Part shown: positions 36,641 through 45,347 of the stretch, one piece after another
Position numbering within the stretch: position 1 is the stretch's first letter
Layout of the letters: every line of letters begins with the position of its first letter
Assembly (NCBI RefSeq): GCF_017565305.1
Contig: NZ_JAGEKP010000024.1
Location: forward strand, 272,407-336,406
Source: Leifsonia sp. TF02-11
Lineage (GTDB): Bacteria > Actinomycetota > Actinomycetes > Actinomycetales > Microbacteriaceae
Reading direction: 5' to 3'
Length of the DNA stretch: 64,000 nucleotides
Position numbers and translations under genes: made by a program
Notes under the pieces: model-generated
Databases searched by the model: none
What the model was told of the DNA's origin: nothing
What the model saw: the letters and a program-made list of their open reading frames with translations, nothing else

Positions 36641-36672
36641 GACGGCGGGGGCCCCACAGGGCTCCCGCCGTC
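36641..36672 (+). terminator. Strong stem-loop after the hydrolase pair
   Basis: A 14-bp arm GACGGCGGGGGCCC faces GGGCTCCCGCCGTC with one G-T wobble and a 4-nt loop. It lies 37 bp after the hydrolase stop. Because it precedes the next gene, it also argues that translation of the LuxR protein begins downstream of it. Confidence 0.8.
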
Positions 36673-36686
36673 GCCGACGGCCGAAT

Positions 36687-39485
36687 ATGCTTCGACTCAT
36701 GCCCACGTGGCCGGTTCAGGCTGACCGTTCGATCGCGACCCTGGTCGGCCGCGAACGCGAGTCCGTCCGGCTCGACCGCCTGCTCGACGAGGTGCGCGGC
36801 GGGGCAAGCCGGATCCTCATCCTGAGCGGCGAGGCGGGGTCGGGCAAGACAGCCCTGCTCGATCGGCTCGTGCGGGCGGCCGACGACTTCCAGGTGGTCT
36901 CGACAGTCGGCGTCCAGGCCGAGCGCGAACTGCCGTTCGCCGCTCTCCAACAGCTCTGCACACCCCTTCTCGCCCATCTCGGCGCGCTTCCGGCTCGGCA
37001 GGCCTCCGCCCTGCGTGTCACGTTCTGCGTGGAGGACGGCCCTGCCCCGGACCGGCTCCTGGTGAGCCTCGCGCTGCTCGGGCTGTTCGCCGAGGCCGCG
37101 GTCGACCGCCCCCTGCTGTGCGTCGTGGACGACGAGCAGTGGATCGACGCGGCATCGGCAGAGGCGCTGACCTTCGCCGCACGCCGCCTCGGCGAGGAGT
37201 CGGTCGCCTTGGTGTTCGCGACGCGATCGCCCGGGGACCGGCTCGACGGCCTCCCTGTCGAATCTGTGCGGCCGCTCGACGACGCCGACGCCGACCGCCT
37301 GCTGTCCTCGACTCTGCCGTTCGCGGTGGACCGCCGCGTGCGGGACCAGCTCGTCGCCGACGCGCACGGGAACCCGCTCGCGCTCGTGGAGTTGTCCCGC
37401 GAACTCCGCATGGCACGGCTCGGCGGCGGGTACGGTCTGGCGGACGCCCTCCCGCTTCCGGCGAGCCTCGATGCGGTCTTCCGCCGCCGCATCGAGGCCC
37501 TGTCACCGGAGAGCAGGAGGCTGCTCGTGCTGGCCGCGGCCGACGCGACCGGCAATATCAGGCTGCTCTGGGACGCGGCCGCCCTGCTGGGCATCCCCAC
37601 CGATGCGGCACGCCAGCTGGTCGATCAGGGATGTCTGGAGTTCGGCCTCCGCGTCCGCCTGCAGCATCCGCTCCTGCGCTCTGCGGCATACCGGACGGCG
37701 ACGAGCCAAGAGCTCGCAGACGTCCACGCCGCCCTCGCCGCGGCGACGGATCCCGTCGCCGACCCCGACCGCCGCGCCTGGCACCGGGCGGAGGCCGCCA
37801 CCGGACTCGACGACGACACCGCTCGCGAACTCGAGTCATCGGCCGAACGCGCACGCGCGCGCGGCGGGCTCGCGGCCGCGGCGGCCTTCCTGCAGCGCGC
37901 GACCCTGCTGAGCCCCGCCGGCGCCGACCGCACCCGGCGCGCACTGGCCGCAGCCCGCGCGACGGTGCAGGTGGGCGCCTTCGACGACGCGCGCGCCCTC
38001 CTCGACCTGGCGGAGACCGGTTCGGCCGGGCCGGCCGACCTCGCCCGCGCCCAGCAGCTCCGCGCCGAGGTGGAGTTCGCCGGAGACCGCAACGGCCGGG
38101 TCCCCGCCCTGCTCCTCGCTGCAGCGGAGGCCATCCGTCCCTGGGATCCCGAGCTCGCCCGCTCCTCGCTGCTGGACGCTCTCCGCAGCTCCGTCTACGC
38201 CGGCCGATTCGCCGAGGAGGGGTCCGACCTCGCAACGGTCGCCCGAGTCGCCGCCTCCGCGCCGTCGCCGGGGCCGTCGCGGGCGACCGAGCCCCTGGAC
38301 CGCATCGTCGGTCGCTATGAAACGAACGGCGACCCTGTCCCCGCTTTCGTCAGCGCGCTGCGGAACATCGGCTGTCCGAACGACGATCACGCCTCCGACC
38401 CGCGGTGGCTGTCGTTGCTCGCCTTCGCCGCGAGCGGCGCGTGGGACTTCCCCTTCTGGGACGCCCTCACGGGCAGGTTCGTGCTCGAGTGCCGCGAGCA
38501 GGGGGCCTTGAGCGAGCTCCGGCTGGCGCTGACGCAGCGCATCTACGTCCTGCTCCTCGCCGGCCGGGCGCGCGAGGCGGAGGAGGCGATCGACGAGCTG
38601 ACGGCCGCGCTGGGCACAATGGGCGGTCGGATGGCGTCGTACAGCGCGCTCGCGGTGGCGGCGTTCGTCGGCAGGGAGCGCGATGTCCTCGAGGTGGCCG
38701 ATGCGGCCATCCGGGACGCACACGCACGCGGCGAAGGCCTCGTGCTCACCGGCGCCAGATGGGCGGTCTGCGTGCTCTACAACGGGCTCGGCCACTACGC
38801 GGAGGCCCTCGACCACGCGCGCGGCGCGCTCGAACCGCCGGTCGACGAGCTCGGCCTCGACAACTGGACGCTGGTCGAGCTGATCGAAGCCGCCAGCCGT
38901 ACCGGCGAGCGGGATGCCGCCGAGCGCGCCTTCGCCCGCCTCACCCGGACGACCCGGCAGTCGGACGGCGGCTGGGCGCGGGGAATCCAGGAGCGGTGCG
39001 CCGCCCTGCTGGCCGACGACGCCGAGGCGGAGACGCACTACCGGGAGGCCATCCGGCTCCTCGGCCACAGCGGCCTCGACGCCGAAGAGGCGAGGGCCCA
39101 CCTCCTCTACGGCGAGTGGCTGCGACGCCAACGCCGCCGCAGCGGCGCCAGGACCCAGCTGCGTCTGGCCCACCAGCGATTCGAGGCCGTGGGGATGGCC
39201 GCCTTCGCCGAGCGGGCACGGCGGGAGCTCTGGGCCACGGGCGAGGTCGTGCGATCGGAGGCCCCGACCACCGGGCCCGCCCTGACCGCGCAAGAGGAGC
39301 AGATCGCCCAACTCGCGACCGACGGCCTCAGCAATCCCGAGATCGGCGTCCGGCTGTTCATCAGCGCACGCACGGTCGAATACCACCTGGGCAAGGTCTT
39401 CGCGAAGCTGAACATCAGCTCGCGCGCCCAGCTCGCGGACGCCCGCCGCGCCCCGGCGGGACGGGCCGCTCGTCCCGTGGAGTGA
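36687..39485 (+). CDS. LuxR-family AAA/STAND transcriptional regulator
   Basis: About 932 residues. I place the start at ATG 36687 (or ATG 36699), since the GTG at 36639 precedes a terminator stem-loop. LVGRERESVRLDRLL begins the AAA module; Walker A is SGEAGSGKT and Walker B-like LCVVDDEQWID near 140. Helical repeats follow, then a LuxR/GerE HTH at the end (LTAQEEQIAQLATDGLSNPE ... TVEYHLGKVFAKLNISS). It is a one-component regulator of the type common in actinobacteria; its ligand and targets are unknown. The stop overlaps a remnant of a response regulator. Confidence 0.88.
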   Translation: MLRLMPTWPVQADRSIATLVGRERESVRLDRLLDEVRGGASRILILSGEAGSGKTALLDRLVRAADDFQVVSTVGVQAERELPFAALQQLCTPLLAHLGALPARQASALRVTFCVEDGPAPDRLLVSLALLGLFAEAAVDRPLLCVVDDEQWIDAASAEALTFAARRLGEESVALVFATRSPGDRLDGLPVESVRPLDDADADRLLSSTLPFAVDRRVRDQLVADAHGNPLALVELSRELRMARLGGGYGLADALPLPASLDAVFRRRIEALSPESRRLLVLAAADATGNIRLLWDAAALLGIPTDAARQLVDQGCLEFGLRVRLQHPLLRSAAYRTATSQELADVHAALAAATDPVADPDRRAWHRAEAATGLDDDTARELESSAERARARGGLAAAAAFLQRATLLSPAGADRTRRALAAARATVQVGAFDDARALLDLAETGSAGPADLARAQQLRAEVEFAGDRNGRVPALLLAAAEAIRPWDPELARSSLLDALRSSVYAGRFAEEGSDLATVARVAASAPSPGPSRATEPLDRIVGRYETNGDPVPAFVSALRNIGCPNDDHASDPRWLSLLAFAASGAWDFPFWDALTGRFVLECREQGALSELRLALTQRIYVLLLAGRAREAEEAIDELTAALGTMGGRMASYSALAVAAFVGRERDVLEVADAAIRDAHARGEGLVLTGARWAVCVLYNGLGHYAEALDHARGALEPPVDELGLDNWTLVELIEAASRTGERDAAERAFARLTRTTRQSDGGWARGIQERCAALLADDAEAETHYREAIRLLGHSGLDAEEARAHLLYGEWLRRQRRRSGARTQLRLAHQRFEAVGMAAFAERARRELWATGEVVRSEAPTTGPALTAQEEQIAQLATDGLSNPEIGVRLFISARTVEYHLGKVFAKLNISSRAQLADARRAPAGRAARPVE

Positions 39486-39568
39486 AACTCGACGTCCACA
39501 CCCGCGCCCACCTCGTCGTCGTCGCCTTCGAGAACAACCTCGCCGACCCGAACCTGCTGCCCACGTGA
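39482..39568 (+). pseudogene. C-terminal remnant of a NarL-type response regulator
   Basis: The 28 codons ending at 39568 read VKLDVHTRAHLVVVAFENNL and then ADPNLLPT. This matches the last helices and tail of NarL/FixJ-family HTH domains, which commonly end KLGxRxRAQLVVxAYE. Nothing upstream in this frame continues the domain, and the preceding bases belong to the LuxR ATPase gene. It is an orphan 3' fragment. Confidence 0.6.
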
Positions 39569-39602
39569 GGGAGGTCGCGCCAGACGCTGCCGCCGGACCG
39601 GA

Positions 39603-40298
39603 TCAGAAGTCGCCGACCGGCCTGGCGCTCGAGGGCGGCTGCCCGACCGAGTCGACGGGGATCGGGGAAGCGCTCACGTTGGTGAGGTGCGCGGCCTCGA
39701 TGCGGTCGAGACGGAACCATCGGATCGCGTCGACCGTTCGGCAGTGGGCCACGAAGTACCAGTGACCGCCCGTGTTCGCCAGAAGCACGGGGTCCACTCG
39801 TCGGCTCGACTCGACTCCGTGCCCGTCGCGGTAGCGCAGGGCGATGACGCGCTGCTCGGACAGACTGCGCTCGATCTGGCGGAGGTTGCGCGTGTCCCGA
39901 CCGTCATCGGCGGCGTCGATCCAGACGCGGTCGGTCAGGAGCGCTGCCCGCTTGCGTGCGGCGCCGTCCATCGCGTTCAGCACCTTGGTCAGCACCACGC
40001 GGAGCTCCCGGTCGAAGGGCTGCCCTCGGCTCGCCGCCGCGGCCGCGGCGAGGCCGACGACCTCGGACTCGGTGAAGTTGACGGGCGGCAGCGAAGCGCT
40101 GGGATCCACGACGTAGCCGCCCCCGGGTCCCGGTTGCGCCCAGATCGGGAACCCCGACTGCTGGAGGGCACTGATGTCCCGCTTGATGGTGCGGATGCTG
40201 ACTTCGAACGTCGCGGCGAGGCGCTCGGCTGTTCGCCCGGAGCGCCCGGCCCGTCGCAGCTCCTCGCGCACGGCATACAGCCTGTCGGTTCGGTTCAC
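39603..40298 (-). CDS. YafY/PafC-like WYL-domain transcriptional regulator
   Basis: 231 residues from GTG 40298. The longer frame to 40325 starts inside the operator. The N-terminal HTH_11 (RTAERLAATFEVSIRTIKRD) is followed by PGGGYVVDP, typical of this family. The WYL ligand domain (VIALRYRDGHGVESSRRVDP, GHWYFVAHC) ends the protein. CATTAT lies just upstream of the GTG without a Shine-Dalgarno, suggesting a leaderless message. It is divergent from a hydrolase gene with a palindrome between, so it probably controls that gene and itself. Confidence 0.88.
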   Translation of the reverse strand: MNRTDRLYAVREELRRAGRSGRTAERLAATFEVSIRTIKRDISALQQSGFPIWAQPGPGGGYVVDPSASLPPVNFTESEVVGLAAAAAASRGQPFDRELRVVLTKVLNAMDGAARKRAALLTDRVWIDAADDGRDTRNLRQIERSLSEQRVIALRYRDGHGVESSRRVDPVLLANTGGHWYFVAHCRTVDAIRWFRLDRIEAAHLTNVSASPIPVDSVGQPPSSARPVGDF

Positions 40299-40307
40299 TC
40301 GATAATG

Positions 40308-40325
40308 GTGACAGATAGGTGTCAC
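40308..40325. promoter_or_regulatory. Operator of the WYL regulator
   Basis: GTGACA-gatagg-TGTCAC is a perfect inverted repeat 10 bp from the regulator start and 24 bp from the hydrolase start. Confidence 0.6.
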
Positions 40326-40348
40326 TCACGCGGCGGAAGATCGGGATC

Positions 40349-41026
40349 ATGACTGACACCCACTCCCCTGTCTTGGTCCTCAGCGGTGCCGGGCTCCCCG
40401 CCTGGATCTGGGACGAGGTGCGCGAACGCCTCGGCGCGGCATCGTCGGTCGCCCCCCGCCCTCCCGCGCACTCGGATTCCCCGTTGAGCGCGTATGTCGA
40501 AGCTGCCGTCGACGCCGCACCGTCAGGCGCGTTCGCCATCGTCGCGCATTCTTCGGGCGGTGTCGTCGGTGCAGAAGTGGCGCGACTTCTGGGTGGTCGG
40601 GTGAGTTCGTTCCTGGCGGTCTCCGCCGTGATCCCCGCCGGCCGCGAATCCTTCGTCTCCGCCATGCCGGTTCCGAATCGGTGGATGCTTCCGATCGTGA
40701 TGCGACTTGCGGGCACGCGACCGCCCGCCACGGCCTTGCGGCGCGGGCTGCGCGGCGTCGGCGACGATCAGGCGGAACGCATCGTCGCGGAGTTCGTCCC
40801 CGAGTCCCGGCACCTCTACACGGACAGGACGGGTGAGCACGTCTGGTCCGGCCGCCGCGGCTATGTGGTGACCACCGAGGATGACGAGCTTCCACCCGGA
40901 CTCCAGCACCGATTCACCGAACGTCTCGGCGCGACCTGGACGACACAGCTGGCGACAGGGCACCTGCCGATGCTCCAGGATTCCCGCGCAACCGCCGACG
41001 CCATCCGCGAGTTCCTGGCGAGCTGA
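40349..41026 (+). CDS. Alpha/beta hydrolase
   Basis: 225 residues from ATG 40349 with GGAAGATCGGGA upstream. VLVLSGAGLPAWIWD supplies the oxyanion strand, AHSSGG near residue 67 the nucleophile, and TGHLPMLQD near 205 the catalytic His. It is a short cytoplasmic esterase-like protein of a type often partnered with YafY regulators. It is divergent from the WYL gene and convergent with a HxlR gene (8-bp gap). The substrate is unknown. Confidence 0.84.
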   Translation: MTDTHSPVLVLSGAGLPAWIWDEVRERLGAASSVAPRPPAHSDSPLSAYVEAAVDAAPSGAFAIVAHSSGGVVGAEVARLLGGRVSSFLAVSAVIPAGRESFVSAMPVPNRWMLPIVMRLAGTRPPATALRRGLRGVGDDQAERIVAEFVPESRHLYTDRTGEHVWSGRRGYVVTTEDDELPPGLQHRFTERLGATWTTQLATGHLPMLQDSRATADAIREFLAS

Positions 41027-41034
41027 CGACGTGA

Positions 41035-41430
41035 TCAGTCGGGTGAGTCGAACTGCCGGCGGTTGTCCACGATCTCGTCCTGATGGTCTCGCACCCATCC
41101 GACAAGCCGGTCGACGGCGGACGCGAGGGACCGCCCGAGTTCGGTGAGGGTGTAGTCGACACGCGGCGGGACCTCCGGGTACGCGGTCCGGGTCGCGAGG
41201 CCGTCACGTGTGAGCGCACTGAGGGTATGGGCCAGCATGCGTTGCGAGATTCCCGGCACGGCGTGGTGGAGCGCGGTGAAGCGCATCGGGCCGTCCCTGA
41301 GGACGGTGACGATCAGCATCGTCCACTTGTCGCCCACTCGGGCGAGGACGTCCCGCACCACCAGGATCGTCTCGATGCAGTCCGGTTCGATCCCGCGCCC
41401 GGCCAGTTCGCTCGGGAGTCCAGCGTCCAC
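41035..41430 (-). CDS. HxlR family transcriptional regulator
   Basis: 131 residues from GTG 41430, with GGGAAG upstream. The winged helix-turn-helix VRDVLARVGDKWTMLIVTVL and RFTALHHAVPGISQRMLAHTL is diagnostic. Cys 18, just before the HTH, is where HxlR/YodB members sense thiol-reactive compounds. It is divergent from a SRPBCC protein with 123 bp between, and probably regulates it. Confidence 0.9.
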   Translation of the reverse strand: MDAGLPSELAGRGIEPDCIETILVVRDVLARVGDKWTMLIVTVLRDGPMRFTALHHAVPGISQRMLAHTLSALTRDGLATRTAYPEVPPRVDYTLTELGRSLASAVDRLVGWVRDHQDEIVDNRRQFDSPD

Positions 41431-41553
41431 GCAATACTTCCCTTCTTCTGCGTTGCTGACGTGAAAGTGCGTGTGCCCGCACCGATGATTTCACCGTCGA
41501 TGCGCCATATCCTACGGAAAGTAACCATTGACATCGGAGGGACCGGAGACCAC

Positions 41554-42087
41554 ATGTCCGCACAGCCGGAGAGCGCCGGTAGTACCACCGCGCACCAGCC
41601 TGAACACGATGCACTGGACGTCCGGCACGACACGTTCACCATCGAGCGACGCTTCGATTCATCGCCCGCGGACGTGTTCGCCGCGTTCGCGCACGAGCCG
41701 ACTCGACGTCGGTGGTTTCGGCTCCCGGGCTCGGGGGCAACGTACCAGCACGAGTTCCGCGTCGGCGGCGGCGAGGACGCCCACAGCACCTTCACGCTCC
41801 CCGACGCTGAACCGGAGCGATTGGCGTACCACAGCCACTATCTCGACATCGTCGCGGACCGGCGGATCGTCTTCGCGTACACCTCGGCCGTGGACGACGT
41901 CACGCGATGGGTGTCGCTGGTGACCGTCCTGCTCTCCGACGACGACACCGGCTGCCTGCTCACCTGGACGGAGCAGGTCACATTCCTCACCCGCACCGGA
42001 GACGGCAGCGACGACTTCCCCCACCTCCGCGGCGGCACGGCGCTGCGCCTCAACGGCCTGAGTGCAGCGCTCCACGCTCAGCAGTGA
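41554..42087 (+). CDS. SRPBCC/AHSA1 domain protein
   Basis: 177 residues from ATG 41554 (GGAGACC 4 nt upstream). FTIERRFDSSPADVFAAFAH opens an activator-of-Hsp90-homology-1/START-like fold, followed by WFRLPGSGATYQHEFRVGGG. The hydrophobic cavity of such proteins binds small lipophilic molecules. A short acidic N-terminal extension of about 25 residues precedes it. It is divergent from HxlR and likely induced with the same signal. Confidence 0.87.
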   Translation: MSAQPESAGSTTAHQPEHDALDVRHDTFTIERRFDSSPADVFAAFAHEPTRRRWFRLPGSGATYQHEFRVGGGEDAHSTFTLPDAEPERLAYHSHYLDIVADRRIVFAYTSAVDDVTRWVSLVTVLLSDDDTGCLLTWTEQVTFLTRTGDGSDDFPHLRGGTALRLNGLSAALHAQQ

Positions 42088-42119
42088 CCCGAGCGCGCCG
42101 ACTGACTCGCGGCGCGCGG

Positions 42120-42234
42120 CTACCCGTAGAGCACGGTGCGGACGTGGTCCGTGTCGAAGTTCTCGCGCACCGCGTGGATCCGTCCGTCGTGGATGGTGAA
42201 GATCCCGCACGAGGACCGCCCCCAGCCGAGGTAG
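42120..42234 (-). pseudogene. 3' remnant of a SnoaL-like (NTF2-fold) gene
   Basis: The minus frame ending at 42120 reads GIFTIHDGRIHAVRENFDTD. This is the terminal strand pair of SnoaL/limonene-epoxide-hydrolase-like proteins (xxDGKIxxxxExFD). Upstream the frame turns into the antisense of the histidine phosphatase gene, so the 5' part is gone. Confidence 0.5.
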
Positions 42235-42246
42235 GGTCGAACGGAC

Positions 42247-42906
42247 ATGCGCCTCCTCCTCATCCGCCACGGCCAGACCCCGGACAATGTCGCCGGCGCC
42301 CTCGGCACGACAATCCCAGGACCGGTCCTGACCGCGCTGGGCCGGCAGCAGGCCGCTGATCTCGCGGCGGCTGTGACCGAGCCGATCGCCGCGATCGCGG
42401 TCAGCTCCCTCATTCGGACGCACCTGACAGCGGCGCCACTCGCGCGCCACCGCCGGATCGACCCTGTCGAGTTCGACGGTCTCCGGGAAATCGAGGCCGG
42501 CGTCTACGAAGGGCGACACGACCCCGCGTCCGTCACGGCCTACCTTCGCACCTTCGCCGCGTGGGCAGCCGGCGACCTCGACACCCGGATGCCCGGCGCA
42601 GAGGACGGCCACACCTTCTTCGACCGCTACGACACCGCCGTGGCAGCAGCGATCGACACGACCCCCAGCAGTGACGGCCCTCTCGCGATCGTCAGCCACG
42701 GCGCCGCGATTCGCACCTGGGTCAGCCGCCGCGCCAGGAACATCGACGCGTCCTTCACCATGGACCGCTTCCTCCAGAACACGGGCATGGTTGTCCTCGA
42801 AGGAACCCCGGCATCAGGCTGGGACCTGCTCAGCTGGCAAGGGGAGCCGGTCGCCGGCGCGCAGCTCGCGGACCCGACCGCAGCCGACCCCGTCGGCAAG
42901 CTCTAG
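42247..42906 (+). CDS. Histidine phosphatase family protein
   Basis: 219 residues. LLLIRHGQTPDN at residues 3-14 holds the phospho-accepting His of the RHG motif. SSLIRTHLTAAP near 54, REIEAGVYEG near 84 and VSHGAAIRTW near 150 give the rest of the active site. It is a phosphoglycerate-mutase-like cytoplasmic phosphatase; the substrate is not predictable. Both sides of the gene carry fragments of other genes (SnoaL-like and response regulator). It may therefore have come in by a rearrangement that truncated its neighbours. Confidence 0.9.
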   Translation: MRLLLIRHGQTPDNVAGALGTTIPGPVLTALGRQQAADLAAAVTEPIAAIAVSSLIRTHLTAAPLARHRRIDPVEFDGLREIEAGVYEGRHDPASVTAYLRTFAAWAAGDLDTRMPGAEDGHTFFDRYDTAVAAAIDTTPSSDGPLAIVSHGAAIRTWVSRRARNIDASFTMDRFLQNTGMVVLEGTPASGWDLLSWQGEPVAGAQLADPTAADPVGKL

Positions 42907-42970
42907 CCGGCCCGAGCCGCTCACGCGCACCTGAGCGTTCATGCGCCGGTCTGAAACCGGATGTCGCCCA

Positions 42971-43090
42971 TCACGGCCCAGCGGGTGCGACGAGCCCGGC
43001 GTCGTACGCGAACACGACCAGTTGGGCCCTGTCGCGCGCGCCGAGCTTGAGCATAGAAGCCGCTCGCTCCGGCACCCAGCGTGTTGATGG
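42971..43090 (-). pseudogene. Response-regulator remnant with internal deletion
   Basis: Reading leftward, one frame gives TLGAGASGFY, the end of a NarL-type receiver domain (normally AGASGFLLKD). It runs directly into another frame giving MLKLGARDRAQLVVFAYDAG and LVAPAGP, the last helix and tail of the LuxR HTH. About 100 residues between the two parts are missing and the frames do not match. The piece is what remains after an internal deletion. Confidence 0.65.
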
Positions 43091-43107
43091 GGAGAGGTCC
43101 CCATTTG

Positions 43108-43881
43108 CTATCCGTCCGCGTCGAGCCCGTCGAGCCGACGCCAGACCTGCTCCATCCGCCGGAGCTCCCCTAGCGCGGCACCGGATGCGGACACCCGGCG
43201 GGCCTCGGTGATCGCGCCGCGGTCCGCGAGTTCGCGGAGTGCGGTGTTGCGCCGGGCGCGGAGCGCGTCGCGCTCGTGCTTCGGCAATGCACCCACGGTC
43301 CGCCGGACCCGCTGCCATCCGGTGACGCGCGCCGGGATCCTGGCACGTGCGCCGATCCGGGCGAGCACGGCGAGTACCAACGCGCCGCCGCACACCGCGG
43401 CCGCGATGATCGGCGTCCGCCACCCCGCCGGGTCGTATCCGGCGTCCCTCGCGACGTTCGCGGTGCCGATCGCGGACAACAGCGCCAGCGCGCCGGACCA
43501 CAGCCCGTACAGAAGCACAGGGACCGACCAGAGCGCACCTCCGCGGATCCACGTCGCCGCGATCACCAGCTGCGCCAGGACGACCACGGCGAAGCACACG
43601 CCCGCGACCGGCACCGAGGTGGACGCCGGTGTCTTCGGCACCGAGCTCAGGTAGGGATGCTCGCCGTAGATCGCCACCCCGAGGAGGGGAGCAAGGACGA
43701 TGACCGCCACCGCGACGACGGAGCCGATGTTGCGCAGAGCCGACGGACGCGCGACGCCCGAGACGTCGTCCGCATCGATCGCGGCGATGACCTCCGGGTG
43801 ATTCGCGAGGATCTCCCGCTCGAGCGCCGCCAGGTCGGGACGGGCTCCTGCGGCCGATGCAGTACCCTCGCGTTCCTTCAT
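43108..43881 (-). CDS. Four-TM membrane protein of unknown function
   Basis: 257 residues from ATG 43881 (GAGAGG 9 nt upstream). The N-terminal 45 residues are polar (LERE..ANHPEVIAAIDADD). Four hydrophobic spans of about 20 residues follow, then a basic, helical C-terminal tail of 65 residues rich in Arg (ALPKHERDALRARRNTALRE). The polar tail could be a cytoplasmic coiled region. I do not recognise a family. The neighbouring minus-strand gene encodes another four-span protein with a similarly polar C-terminus. Confidence 0.7.
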   Translation of the reverse strand: MKEREGTASAAGARPDLAALEREILANHPEVIAAIDADDVSGVARPSALRNIGSVVAVAVIVLAPLLGVAIYGEHPYLSSVPKTPASTSVPVAGVCFAVVVLAQLVIAATWIRGGALWSVPVLLYGLWSGALALLSAIGTANVARDAGYDPAGWRTPIIAAAVCGGALVLAVLARIGARARIPARVTGWQRVRRTVGALPKHERDALRARRNTALRELADRGAITEARRVSASGAALGELRRMEQVWRRLDGLDADG

Positions 43882-44050
43882 GTCTTCGAACCTCTCGACG
43901 CCGTGGGTCGGAGACGGGGCGATCCAACTCCTGGATCCATCAGGCACTCCGAGAAATCTCGAGAACCCGAGCCCATCCGGCCGGGACACCTTCAACCTAG
44001 CGAGATATCGCCACGGAGGTCGAGGGGGAGAGCTCCCATCGAGGCGAGCG

Positions 44051-44935
44051 TCAGCTCCTGGGCAGTACGGAACGGATCTCGATCTCGCCGTCGTAGCCCA
44101 TCCAGGCCAGCCAGGCCGCGGGCGTCAGCGTCTCGGCCTGGGCGATCGTCTCCGCGGACGCGCCGCTCGCCGCGAGCCGGTCGAGCCGTGTCCGCCAGTC
44201 CTGCTGCACGGCCGCCGGCGATGCCGTCGCAGCGAGGCGCTCGGCGGTGCGGCGCAGCTCGCGCAGCCCATCGTCCCGACCGCCGGACGGAGCGGGGCGG
44301 GCATCGGGAACCGCCGGGCCGCGCCGTCGTGCGAGCCCGCCGCGCACCGCGACGACGACGAGCAACACGAGGATCGCCGCGACGAGCGGGATCCACCAGC
44401 GCAGATCCTCCGCGGAGAAGCCCCGACGATCGCCCGTTCCGACGATGAGACGGTAGATCAGGATGCCCGCCGCGATCAGTGCGATCAACGCGGCGCTCAG
44501 GCCCCCGACGACCCCACTGCGCGCGTCCGGGATCGGCACGAGCGCCACGATCAGCAGGACCATGCCGGCCACGGCGCCCGCGACCAGGGCGATTGTCGCG
44601 CTCAGCTGCGGATCGCTGAACGCGTTCTTCCGATCGGTGGGGCCGAACTCGATCACGAGCAGGAGCGCGGCGAGCAGCCCGGTCGTCACCAGCGCGGCCC
44701 AGATCACGCGCCACGCGCGAGCCGGCGCGGCGGCGCGCCCGGGAGCGGCGAGCACCTGAGCCGAACGGGCGGACGCTGCCCGCGCGACGACCTGCTGCCG
44801 GCGTCGGCCGTGCAGCTCCGCCACCGCGCCGAAGAGAGCGGGCGCCGAGTCCGCGCCTTTCAGCGCCTGCACAGCCTCCCGTCCGACGGCGCGGACGTCG
44901 GCGTCATCACCGAGAAGGCGGACGACCGGCTTCAT
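44051..44935 (-). CDS. Four-TM membrane protein of unknown function
   Basis: 294 residues from ATG 44935. An N-terminal cytoplasmic-like domain of about 75 residues (LLGDDADVRAVGREAVQALK) precedes four hydrophobic spans. A polar C-terminal domain with RRTAERLAATASPAAVQQDW and LTPAAWLAWMGYDGEIEIRS follows. The start overlaps the stop of a 36-codon gene (ATGA), so the two are coupled. No family is recognised. The N- and C-terminal parts may both face the cytoplasm. Confidence 0.72.
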   Translation of the reverse strand: MKPVVRLLGDDADVRAVGREAVQALKGADSAPALFGAVAELHGRRRQQVVARAASARSAQVLAAPGRAAAPARAWRVIWAALVTTGLLAALLLVIEFGPTDRKNAFSDPQLSATIALVAGAVAGMVLLIVALVPIPDARSGVVGGLSAALIALIAAGILIYRLIVGTGDRRGFSAEDLRWWIPLVAAILVLLVVVAVRGGLARRRGPAVPDARPAPSGGRDDGLRELRRTAERLAATASPAAVQQDWRTRLDRLAASGASAETIAQAETLTPAAWLAWMGYDGEIEIRSVLPRS

Positions 44936-45042
44936 GACGCGCTCTCGGCGGAACGGTGCTCATCCGCCTCCACCGCGAGCGACACAGTGCGACTCCTCCG
45001 GGATGCGAGCTGCTCGAGTGGGAAGTCGATGTCCTTGCCCAA
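44932..45042 (-). CDS. 36-residue small protein coupled to the membrane protein
   Basis: TTG 45042 is preceded by AAGGAGGG 5 nt upstream. The frame runs 36 codons (MGKDIDFPLEQLASRRSRTV, then SLAVEADEHRSAESAS) and ends in an ATGA overlap with the next gene. The strong ribosome site and coupling support a real short gene or leader peptide for the downstream membrane protein. No family is recognised. Confidence 0.55.
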   Translation of the reverse strand: MGKDIDFPLEQLASRRSRTVSLAVEADEHRSAESAS

Positions 45043-45143
45043 CGTGACCCTCCTTCACGACATCTACGAATGTAACCGCTCCCGGGCGAACGGTGTCCGC
45101 GCTCATCCGAGCCGGTCGTTCTCCACGAGCGGCAGCTGCACGA

Positions 45144-45338
45144 TCACGTCAGGAGTCCGGCGTCCGCGGCTATCACGCTCATAGTCTTCCCCAACCGCAA
45201 CGATTGAGGGTCCTTCGTGAGTGTGCGGCGGAACTCGTCAACCCGACTGGGATCGGCGTGTCCGGGTGGACGGATGCCGTCTGCGACACGAGCGATGAAA
45301 CGTTCGGTGAGCACTTTTCTGAGCATCGGTGATGCGAG
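45144..45338 (-). pseudogene. Possible response-regulator linker remnant
   Basis: The frame reads ERLLASPMLRKVLTERFIAR and then VADG. It resembles the interdomain segment of NarL-type regulators (GDALLSPSVTRRLIEEF). The following FRRTLTKDPQS could be the degenerate start of the HTH. There is no start or intact domain. The rest of 45043-45347 shows nothing coding. Confidence 0.35.
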
Positions 45339-45347
45339 CAGCCTCTC

